64,000 nt of DNA, from positions 62,372,212 to 62,436,211 of the forward strand of contig CM069870.1 in assembly GCA_036172665.1 (NCBI GenBank). Reading direction: 5' to 3'. A program made the position numbers and the translations under genes. This DNA comes from Prosopocoilus inquinatus. Taxonomy: Eukaryota > Arthropoda > Insecta > Coleoptera > Lucanidae. The notes under the pieces were generated by a model, which was not told where the DNA came from, searched no databases, and was given only the letters and a program-made list of their open reading frames with translations. Numbering within the stretch: the stretch's first letter is position 1; each line of letters starts with the position of its first letter. Positions 45,401-57,400 of the stretch are shown here, in pieces.

Positions 45401-48400
45401 TAAATCGCTTAAAACTAAGCGGATTATTTAGCTACGTTGTAAACGTAGACATTGTTAAAGGTATGTGTTAAACGACTTAAAGTAAAGTTTTTCTTTATGG
45501 AATAGTAATTTATTCAGGTTCCCTGAAACAAGAATGGCGTACAAATTCAGACGAATGGTTATTTCATCCCCGAATATTTTTGGTTTGAATTGTATTGATT
45601 TCAGTGAGCAGTTAAGAAAATGGAAAATCATATTTGTAAGTAAAGAAGTTTGATGTGAAGTTTTCGATAACCGTACAAATTTTCAGGGTTCAGTATCGTC
45701 CCGAATTCGAAACAGGGTTTCGGCTTAATCGTGTTCCGAATACAAAGTTGAAGTCGTTTCCGAGGAGCAAATATTTACACCGCTTAATGCCTTTATTGAT
45801 AAAAACTTCAATTTCCTCCGTGAGAACGGTTTTTTCGGTCTCGAACGACGACACAAAATAAGATTGCGTTTCCGCGGGGCGCCTTATCGCTCCCTTCGGA
45901 GGCCCGTTTGTCTAAATATATTGCATTAAAATTGACTCAACTCACCGGTAAAAGCCTCCACGGGCTTATCGATGGTGTCATGATCGATCCACGTGAGGCC
46001 CATCTCCACTTTTTCGGCGAGGTCCTGCCAGTTCTTGCGGTTTTCCAAGGTCCCCTGATATAAAGGCCGTATCCACGGAAACGTCTCTGATAAAACTCTG
46101 TATAACGGTAAGCAGATGATGTCGATGAATCCGACTTGCATCTGCGGTAGCTCATCTTTCCTCTCTCTGTCCATCATTGCCTGAAAAATTCGTCGCGTTC
46201 GCTACTTTAAAGAAACGAGCTTAAAAGAGCACGTACGATGGGTTGTTCCTTCAGCTGCATTTTTTCTAAGTCGCCTTGATCAAAGAATTCATCTGCCACC
46301 ATCTTTGCCACCCTATGCTGGACGTCCCATGGTTTTGCTATCGCGCTCACATCGCACGCCGTCATCATCATACCTGATAATACTAAAAATGACGTAATTT
46401 AGATTAATTTTGTACTAGGTGGGATACTTACATTCTTTTTTATCGTCGCTTTGCCAATCAAATTCCCCGTTGTCAACCAACTCCAGGAATTTGCTCCTCT
46501 TCTTGAAGTACATCGCCAGATCCGTCGACAGAATTGCGCTCTCTACAATTTTCATCACCTTCCTGTAGTCTTCGGGCGACAAAGCCTAAAAATATCGAAA
46601 CTGCAAATACTTTTTATTATTGTTCGCCACTACTCCCCATTTCTTCTATTACGAAACCTATTAGACCAAATTGTCTAGTACCAAACCCACCTACTTGGAA
46701 TATATTATTGCTGTCGGTGTTGAGTATCATGACGCACTGGTCGAAATGATGGTGCTCCATGGTACTGGTGGAGTACAAAATTGCCAGGGGTGACTCGGTT
46801 TTCGTTTGAAACGCGTTATTGGTGCCTCTGTGGTCAAGGTCGTGACAAAGGCAGGCTACCAAAAGCCCTAGTATCTCCAGGTCGTTCATAAAACGGTCCA
46901 TTTTGCCCGTTTTGAACATCGCGAACATTGTTTGGGCCACGTTCAGCGCGTGCCTCCAATTATGGTACTTCACAGGTCTGTAATTCTTCTTGACGCTCAA
47001 AATCCAACGGCAGAGGACCTAAAGAATTATACAAAATCTATCAACGAGTGTGTTTCTTCATTGATAAATCTTTTGTTTAAAAAGGGCACACAGTGGAACG
47101 TTGGTTAAGTGTAAGATTTCCTCGAATTTTACAAAATAATGAATATATTGGAACTACATGTCAAAAAGAGAGGTGAAGCACTGAAAGTGAAGAGGGATGG
47201 AACAATGAAGGCGTAGAAGGAAATGATTTGACATAGAATATTAAATATAGTTGATAACTGAAGGAAGCAAGAGGACACAGGAAGGAAGCAAACATAATTT
47301 TGGTAGTTTGGTGTTACACGAATCTCATAATACAGTGTGAGTTTTATTGATGTATCTTTGAGATTATTTTAAAAGATTCTGTCACAATCGTTCCACTTTG
47401 CTCTTCTAAGTAAGGATTAGATGGAATATTGGTGTTCCTTAATACCTCGTATGGTATGTGAAACTGTTGAACCAAATTCAGTTCCATGAACATCCTTATC
47501 GTGGCTTTACAAGTGTCCGAATCCGATAGTTCAAAGTCAATGAAGGTGAAGCTGAACAAATTGTAGCATTCGGCGGAAGGAATGTCTTCTTTGACCAACC
47601 TGTCAGTGACATCGTTGCTGGCGGTCGCGTGGTATGACAAGCACTCAAGGGCGACCTTCTGTTTGGCCATCAGTTTACACGCGTTCTCATACATCTGCGT
47701 GTTGTGAATCCCGAGACCACAGAAGATGGCGAAAGCTTCAAAGAGCGAAACGTCGCAGTCTGTGAAGGGCGTCCCATTCGCCTTGTTTATCAGCTGCGCC
47801 ACCCCGATCAGCATCTTTTGGCCGTTGATTATGGGCATGCAGAGGATCGTGTTTGCGGATTCGGCGTCCCCTTCACTGTGCTGTTCGTTTAGCCAAGCCC
47901 GAACGTCGCCTATGTTGAGGATTTGGCCTGTGGTTGCGGCGTACCCTGCGATTTGCGCCAGAGTGGATACTTTTAGGTCGAAGGATGAAGGCCTGGATAC
48001 CAATGTTTGGGTGCCTGCTGCTCGTAGCTCGAATATTGTCGTGAAGGTACATGGCTTGCGAAGGCCACTTTCAATCATGTCTTCTGCGCTGACGTTATCG
48101 CTTTGTAATCGGTTTAGGGGTGCGTGGCGTTCGATGATTCTTCCAGGACGTTCGCCTATTCTTTCCAGGTGGTTCTGGAATAAATAAATTGTCCAATTTC
48201 CAATATTTTTATTGAATTGTAACAAACATTTTTTTCGTTGTCAGTGTTAATGTACAATATAGAGAAAGGAAAGATGACTGGAACAGAGTTGTGTAAAGTC
48301 CTTCTTTTTTACAGAATCATTTTATTATAAATAAATTATTTTTCTTATTACATTTCAACCGCTAACCAGTTTGTCATTGGTGTCCAGGAAATATCAAAAT

Positions 48401-51400
48401 GTCGCAAACTAATTAATGAACGACCACCATTGCATTAATTGTGAATATAAGATTCACTCGCTTTATTTTTAATCAAATGAAAACAACGTTTATTAATGCA
48501 AAATATATTCTTTCAAGGCAATTCAAAATGGCTAATAAAATGAAATTGTCGGTTTCATCTAATGCATGCAGATGTTGCCATTTCTTTTTCTTTTTTAATA
48601 ACGAAAAATCTCAAGGCTGTGGCTTCTGTTTATGATGTATTTCGTTGAAGCTTGGCAGTTTCTAATGAAACCCACTTCTGGAATCTCGCAGGAAAATATT
48701 TGCATACTATTTAAAATTCACGACGGAGCTGTCGGAAAACAAGGGGACGAAGTAACTGCCACGGAATAATTTTTCCGCTCGCCTAACTCTTACAGTTGCA
48801 AAGAATTCGAGTGAACTTGACAAGAAGAAAAAAATTATGCAAAGCTCATTTTCGTTGTTAAGTAGTTTCGGACTTTTGTCGGGATCGTGTCTGCGGAAAC
48901 GAGAAAAAGTGAAAACAGTGGATCTTTGTTAAAAAGGAAATGCGCAATATGAAACTGGCTTCTTTTTTTTTTTGGAGTAAAAGAAACATATTTGAAATTC
49001 AATTTAACACCTGTGGAGTATTACGTACTTACTTTATTTAATAGAACAAAACGTCTTTTCTTGAAGATGAAGATGCCATTCCTTGGATCCTCCCACAGTA
49101 TTTAATTTACCAGAAATACATTACATTAAAAATAACCTTTTAATTAAAATGTCACTTTTACTAATCGAATTTATTAAAGGAGGTATCTTTTCCTCGAAAA
49201 TAAAGAAATTGGGGAGACATCTTAAGAGCGTTTGACTCACGACGTCAACGGTTCATTTCGTCCTGACAAAGTGTTTACTGAAAGGTGTTTATACAAAAGC
49301 CTTCGCCTAAAATCGGACATCAAAGAGTGGTAACCTACATCGTCAACTGGATCAATGGAACACTTCTTACGTGCCTTCACCGCCACCGTATTTATTTTCA
49401 CTTTATTCAGAATTCTTTTCGCGGAGCTAACGAGAAAAAAACTCGCAGAAATATGGAAATTTCCAGTTGCTTCTAATTATTTGGTAGCTATTAAAAGTTT
49501 TTTTTTTTGGAACAGCTGTAATAAACTGGCTGTAATTAAGGTTTAGCGTACTTTGGTATTTATAAAATTATCCTTTGTCTTGGTGAAATACCACTCTCAT
49601 TATCTTTTATTGCTTAATGAATACTTACGAACTTAATAATAAATGGGTAACACTCGGAGTTATTTTTGATATAAAAGGATTCGGTTTAATTAAAAAGCTT
49701 GGTTTGCAGGCGATGACATGGATTTATGGAAGTCGTTTTATCTGTTATTTCTATAAACAAAACGCCGTTAATTATTTTTTCCATCCAATTGTTCGCTGAA
49801 ATGGCAATTTCATTTTAAATGAAAATGCTGAATTGAAATTTCTTTTTTTTTAAATAAAATATGAAAATTTAAAATGCTTTCTGATGGTGAAAACAAATTT
49901 GAAACTACATAAATGTGCTTGGAAATCACCTTAGAATTGAATTAATATAACAGTAAATTCTTAAGTCTAAAGACCTTTGACTTCACAGTACTTCATCGAA
50001 TTTAGAGTAACCGTAGGTTGCGCTACCTTACGAAAAAGAAAAAAACTGAGGAACATATACAAGCAAGAAAATTATGATGGAGATCTTTCGACTGATGGAA
50101 ACGCTAGGAAACAGAAGAACATAGCAAATTATTACAGCCTTATTATTTTAAAAGTATGAATAGAGAAGTGACGAAAAGCCAAAACTAAGAAGAAGAAAAG
50201 CAAGGAAAGGCAAAGAAATATGTGCCCATCACACAGAAAACTTTAAGCTATTAAGAAAGTAAATTGTTAATACTCTGCAAGATCAACAAAGAAGAAGAAT
50301 GAAAAAAACATATAAAAAAAAATTCGAAATAACAGAGAGAAGAGAAGAAAAATTACAGAAATAACGAGAATATAGTTGCAATAGTTCTATATCGTACGAA
50401 AAAGATAAAAAACTGAGGAACATAAACAAATAAAAAAATATGATGAAGATCTTCTGACTGAAGGAAGCGCTAGGAAACAGAAGAACAAAACAAATTATCA
50501 TTTTAAAAGTATGAATAGAGAAGTAACGAAAAGACATAACAAAGAAGAAGAAAAGCAAAGAAAGGCAAAGAAATATATGCCCATCACACACAAAACCGGA
50601 AGCTACGTGAAGGTAAAAGAACGTCAAGATTAAGAAAGTAAATTATTAATACTCTGGAAGGTCAACAAAGAAGAAAATCAAAAGAAAACATCAAAAAAAC
50701 ACTTGGAAACAACACAGAGAAGAGAGGAGGAATTTCGAAAAAATAACGAGAGTATTGTCACGTTTGGAAAATTATATTTTAAATTCGTTTTTTACTTTTG
50801 GTTTTACACCTTTTCGGTTTTTTGAACGTTTAAATGAAGAGTTTCCATGCTGACAACCGAATGATTGAAATTCAAGTTGTTGAACTTACTTGAAATGTTA
50901 TCATATTTAATTCACAACAATAAACGCGCCCGCTCATTAATTATATTCCAACGAGACGCTGACGGTTTTGATACCTTGACTTTTGCACCTGGACTTTTAG
51001 AAAATGCTCTTTGTCACATCCTGTACGGATTATTTAAAAAGGAAAATTTTTAAATCAATCATTTATTGTAAGTACAAAGTTTTTTTTATATAATCTCGAA
51101 CCGGACAGAAATATGAAGGGAAAGCACTCAACGTTTCGCTATAGATTTATAGCTTAGTCATCGGACAAGAACAAACTTCAATCAATCATTTATTATTGTT
51201 ATTGAGCTTCAGTCAGTAATCAGTAATAGTTCAGCAGCGTTTATTAATTATTCATTCGGATAGTTAGTCCGTGATTAGTCGAAATGATTACGTCGTTAGT
51301 GAATTCGCGATTGTTGGCCTCGGATGAAGAGTCAAAGTGTGTCAAGGGTAATACAAAACAATAATTTTTTGTTCGGTTTTGCCAAGCAAGCAAATGACTC

Positions 51401-54400
51401 TACGACGAATATAATTATATTCCAGAAGTCACAATTTATTTATGAATTCATGAAAGACAATTTAATCCAATCTTAACTTTAATTATATTTTTAATTCTAT
51501 TTTAATTTGTAAAGTTAGTATTTTAATGAACCCCCGTAAATGAACAGAACGTTTTCTTCTTATCCTCGCTTAAACTTTTAATTCTTCTTTCTCGTTTGTG
51601 ACGTGATGGAGGCCCTTTTTATTTCGACAATATGATATTAAATGGAAGAAGGTGTATATCGAAAAAGTCAAGATTTAGGAAGAAAATTGTTCTTCTTTCT
51701 TTGTGAAGTACAGAACTGCATATTTTCTTTTCTATTTTTTCTAAACCTCTAACTCTAAAAATCTTATTTTTATTTGCTTATTTCAGTTACTTGTTTAGGA
51801 GCCGTGCTAATTTTAGAACAAGGAAATTAGTTGAACGTATTTTTTTTTTCAATAAAATTACGGGGTGTTAAGATTTGAAACGACAAGGAAAAATTGAATC
51901 CAGAAACGAAGGAGGCGCTGTGTTTGTAATTTGTCATCTGTTAAGCTCATTTGTTAATATCTAGAAGAGACCGATTTTACGTAAGGTAATTAAATAATTG
52001 CAAATAAAATCAAATATCCAGTAGCTGGGAAAATATTCAAGTTAACCAATGCCGAAGCCACACGTACAAAATAATTGCATTACATTTACTAACGCAATAT
52101 TTAAACCTAAACTATGTATTTTAAATTGGCGTGAGGCACCCAAAACAACGTTAAGTGTCTTTCGTTAATATAGTCACAATCGGCATAAAGTCGTAGCGCA
52201 AACAACAGGAATCTCCCACTGGAATCTTCCTCCTTGGAGATTCCTGGACCCTCGGTCCATCATCACAAACGTTGACGTGTGGACACCCCAATGTCGAAAC
52301 CACGCAAACAGGTACAGCATCTGCTCCACCAATCGAATCGTAACTGATTAAAGCAAGGAGTACATTTAAAACCAACCACAAAAATGAGTTATATCCCACA
52401 ATAAATGGGCACACACACTCCGCGCCTGCCTGAAGAAGCAAGTCTGCGAGCAAGTACGATAGATTTATTTGCGCACTGTAGTACACAAATTCGCACTTAC
52501 CCCCGAGCCTTCAAGCCTTCAGTGAGGTGCGAAGGCTTACCTGATCGTGTGTATGCCCTTTAAGAATGCCCCTCCAAACATCACCTAGACGCTGGGGACA
52601 CTACAAGACGACTAACTCGCTTCAGGCGCATCGCAGATTAATAAAGCCAAAACTGGCTCTAGCCTGAAAATGCACAGGAAGAGTAGAAATCATCGTGACA
52701 GCATCAAGAATCAAACAGAATGAAAGTTAAGGTAAGGAAGACCGATGACATGAAAGACCAAATGTATGCGCAATTTAATAATTTAATATCTGCGTCGTAT
52801 AAACAGAAAATTGTAATATGCCTGAACGGATGTAGCAATAAATTTAGGAATGTGACAAGCTGATAAATATAGACACGCGTATTTAAGCATTTTGCAGGTG
52901 GGCACTCAAAAAACGTAACAAACTTCAGACTGTGTAAACAAAGTCGGAATTGACATTTATGCCGTAGCGGTGGCCTTTGATCGTACGAACCCGCATCAAC
53001 AAAAGACATTATTATGATAGACATTCAACATAGAATTTTTTTGCCTGTTTTGGTCCTTTTGGTCCTTGAGAAAATTGTGATTTCGAGACTGACATCGAGA
53101 CAATTTCAAGCGTATGGTTCTTAGTCCAAAAATTCCCCAGTTTGAGGCTCTTGAAGATTTTTACTATGACAGTTTTTGATAACAGCCACTTTCTAATCAT
53201 TAGAAGAATTTTTTAAACGAATCATTATACTTCATCGTTTCTTATGGCAAGTCATAGGTCATTGTCAGAAGGGTTTCATTTGAATAAAATTGAGAAGGAA
53301 ATAAATATTCTATTACACAGAGGCGTCTTTCTCTGAAAAGCGGGCGACTTTCATTTTTGTTTTTTTTTAACTATCTTACCATCACACGCCACACACCCTG
53401 TATATGGCATTTAATTTTAAGGTTGTTCCAATGCCCAGCAAAGTCATTTTGTTTGCTCAGTAAAGTAATATAAAATCTTTCGATTAAATTAATCTAAAAT
53501 GAGAAACCAAGAAAGTAAAATCTTTCAGCTGCTGGATAACAAGGGCAGAAGCTGAAGAGGGCACACGTTATAATATTTTTTAATGATAATGTTGCAGTAT
53601 CTCAGTATGGTGCGATTAGTAAGATTTTTTTTTTTGCAAATAGTAAATAAATTATTAATTGTTTAATTAAAAGAAATTTAATGGAAATTAAAAGTCACTC
53701 GACTATAAACACTCAATAATTTAAATTCATCACCTTTACTTTCTCTACATTTATGTAAATCAATTTTTTTTAAATATGATTATATTATTTTGTTACATTA
53801 CTCTTTGTTACATTTAAAAAAAAAACAATTTAAATTTAAAAAATAACTTGAAAGGAAATGCAACTCACCGCCTCGCAGCATTCTAAATCTAACAGGTACA
53901 CAGCACACCGCTCGCACTTCAGAAGATCTTGAGCCTCTCTCATTATCTTAGTTACCAGACACTCCAAGTTGTTCTGCTCTTCGAAAATGCTGCGCGCCAA
54001 ATTTAATAATATCTGGAAAAGAAATTTCAGACGCAATGTACAACCTTTTCGTTTCGTTTCATTGTGATTCTCAATGTCGTAACATAAGCATAGGCGCCGG
54101 ATTTTCCAAATATTGTCGGGTGCAATTTTTGTCGATAGATCAGTTTATAATATATATAAGACATATAATTTGTTCACAAATGAAAAGACCACTGCCGGTA
54201 TTGCCTTATGAAAAATACAACTGGTAACAGCGTCCTAGTTAGAAACTCGATAACAGGTGGTTTCTTTCGCATAAAAGTTTGAATCTGTTTTCGACTAGTT
54301 TGAATCTGGATTCTGTAGTTGTTGCAACAAACACCTCAGCTTTGAATTATTGATATTATTGATATCAAAACGAAATATAAAAATAGTTTGATTCGAAGGG

Positions 54401-57400
54401 AAAAGGAAATTACCAATCTGAACTGAAATTTCAACGAGAGTGGGGATTAATCCGTTTACAAAGTAATGTCTGTCTTTGAATCTAAACGCGTTTGGATCAC
54501 GTTTTTGTGAGCAAAAGAAAACACCTAATAAAGTGACAAGTACAGGAAATAAATGACAAGGTTATGAGTTCTGAATTTGATAGATTAATGGTTGATGAGC
54601 GTTTCTTTCATTTTAACAGTAAGTGCTTTCTTTCGCTTTAAAGTTTGAATCTGGTTTCGAATAGTTTAAAATTGGATTCCGTAGTTGTTGCAACAAAGCA
54701 CCTCAGATTTAAATTATTGACTGGCAATTCGTCTGCAAATAACAGCAATTCGGTCCAAACCAGTCCAAACAAAACATAAAAATAGTTTGATTCGAAGAGG
54801 AAAGGGGATTTCGATCCGGACTGAAATTTTAAAGAAAGAGGGGATTAATCCATTTGCAAAAGAACGTCTGTCTATGAAACTAAACGCGTTTGGACCAAGT
54901 TTTTGTGAGCGAAAGAAAGCATCTAGTGAAAAGGTTTTTTTCCGTATGCATGGCTTTGAGAAGGATAAGTATTTAAATTGATTTACAAATACCTTGGCAG
55001 GCATGACATGAAACTTCAAATATCTTACCAACTTAGTATCAGGGATGAGGAAAGAGATAACATGAAACTTCAGATATCTTACCAACTTAGTATCAGTGAA
55101 GGGAATTGTGTTTTATAACAACATAATGCAATAGGTGGTGGTTTTTTGATTAGTGAACAAACAACATACTAATAGCGTTTTCTACTGATGTGCACTAATA
55201 TGAACTGAGTGTGCAAGCAGTGCATTAGTGCACGTCAGTATAAAACGCTACATTTAAGTATTCCTGCTTTGGACGATGAACCAGGAAGAGCTAGCAATAT
55301 TTTAAACAATTTCTGAATTTCTAGTAGTCGCAGAATTTTTTTGACATTACACAGTTTTTTAAAGAAAATCCGCAATTGACTGTCAATTGCGGATTTTCTT
55401 TAAAAAACTGTGTAATGTCAAAAAAATTCTGAGTCAAATAATTTCTGCTTCTTTGAATTTAGTAATCAAAAGACGGGTGCTCTCTAATACTTTTGCACCC
55501 AACAAAATCATTTGTCAGGTGCACAAGGCCCTTGCACCCGACGAAGCGGCGCCTATGAACATAAGAACGATGTAATACAAACAAAGACAGGACAGAGCGG
55601 AACGGGATGTCTACACCTGCATCAAAGAGTTCTGTTCATTTCATCATCCAACTTGTCACATCATTCCCTCGTCAATAATCGAATTTCCAACCGGTACTAA
55701 ACTCCTTATATCCGATTATTACAAAAGTAACAAATCTTATTATTATTATATCAGGGAATTATATCATTTGTTTTGGTTACGGCTTATTCAAAATATACCG
55801 TAACGCTTTTGGTGGAGGCGCCGAGCATCGATATACCAGTAATCGCAACCGAGAGGGAAAAGATGTCTCGCGGTAACTTGATGAGACAAGCTAAGACAGT
55901 TGTATGATGAAATGTACAGATGTTATTGAATCTGTGCACATATGAGTTCAGCTTCGCTGGCGACACTCGGACGTATCTGTTCGTATCACAAAATCGTTTA
56001 TTTATGTTAGTTTACTTAAAAATAATATACAGAGAATCGAAGCGAAATTGCGGAATATTACATGTATGGTATAGTTTATTCGAAATGACAACTGCATAGT
56101 GATTTAGCGTGTGCATACAAACAACAAATATTTGTGTTTATTCACATCATTTCCAAGTTAATTGATAACTAGAAAATACATATGGCACAGACTATATGAC
56201 ACGATTTATTTAAAACGAAAATGGCTTCAAAAAATTGGTTTGACCTTTTAAGATTCTTTTAAACCACCCTACTACTTGTTGCAAGATTTGGTTCAATCTT
56301 TGGATCAATATAAAATATGCAGTGAATAACTGAATTAAGAACTCTATGAAAAATGTCCAAATCGTATCTGCTACCTAAATTTTTTCTGTTATTGTAAGAA
56401 GCCGAAATTCTGTGTGGAGGAAAAAAATATGAAAAATATAAGCTGAGTTGATACGATCCAGGTATACTTTGTCCAAGTGTACTTAATCCAAGTCGGTTCG
56501 TTGTCCCAGTCAGTTCAGATCTAAGCTTCCTATCAAAGTGAACTTTAATGAAACTGTTAGATCGTTCAAGTAGGACCAAGTGATGCGTGCGCGGCATCAA
56601 AATGTATTTGATCAAAGTATTCTTTGATCGTGACAATTCAGCTTTAGAAACTAGATTTCAATTTGTTACGATGTGAAAACTCTAGGCATGACATGTGGAA
56701 ACCAGTTATAAGCAGTAGTTCTTTGTTCGTTCCAAATCGAGAACGAAGATGTTATGTTACTTGCACGATTGGATTTTATATAAAACCATTTAAAATTTAC
56801 GCAGATAATTAACCCACCTAAACGTTATGTGTAACTGAAATGCGCAATCGCATTCCAGTTGCAAAACCCTGAACTCAGCGAAAAACAACGCGCGGATTGC
56901 GAAACTGGAGCGCTTATGCTCAAGCTTTTTGCAAACTCAAGTGACCGAGTTAAGTAGCAGATTTTTTGTAAACAAACCCGTGTAAATAGGACGGGGCGAA
57001 TTTGCAGCTTCAATCATTAACTAAATCGTTAGTTCGATTCATATTTCACATTAAGTAGCATACCGTCTCCCCCTTGATGGACGATGGACGCCGGTTTGCA
57101 CTGTCGTCGCTGTTGGATATAATTGCCGCCCTCGAACGCTACAGAGTGACCGGTAGGGAAGCACATATGAGGAAGCGCGACTCTGCAGACCACTTTTTGC
57201 GAATTTTTTCGACGTCGGCGTCGCAGCGCCCCCATTTTTTATATAATCCAACCAAGAAGGTGTAGGGAATGCGACGCCGCTGACTGTTTCGCGTTCCGGT
57301 GCCCGCGAGAGCGGTGCAAGTCCCTATTCCAAAAAAATAACCCTTTTTTGACCTTTCAAAAAATCCACGGCCTTTCATTATTCACCAATCCGAAATCCCG

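Larger units (their letters stand above)
48175..53868. other. Pde6 intron (5.7 kb), repeats only
   Basis: No gene is confidently seen. The stretch includes a 0.37-kb tandem duplication (50029-50756) and a cysteine-containing minus-strand frame at 52151-52486, listed separately. ACCCTGTAT-type ends occur near 53395. Confidence 0.5.

Noticed and set aside
45655..45915. GC-richer minus-strand frame just beyond the Pde6 donor, as an alternative last exon
   Set aside because: The acceptor that would be needed lies only about 28 nt from the donor, too short for an intron, and a better CaaX-bearing exon exists at 42575.
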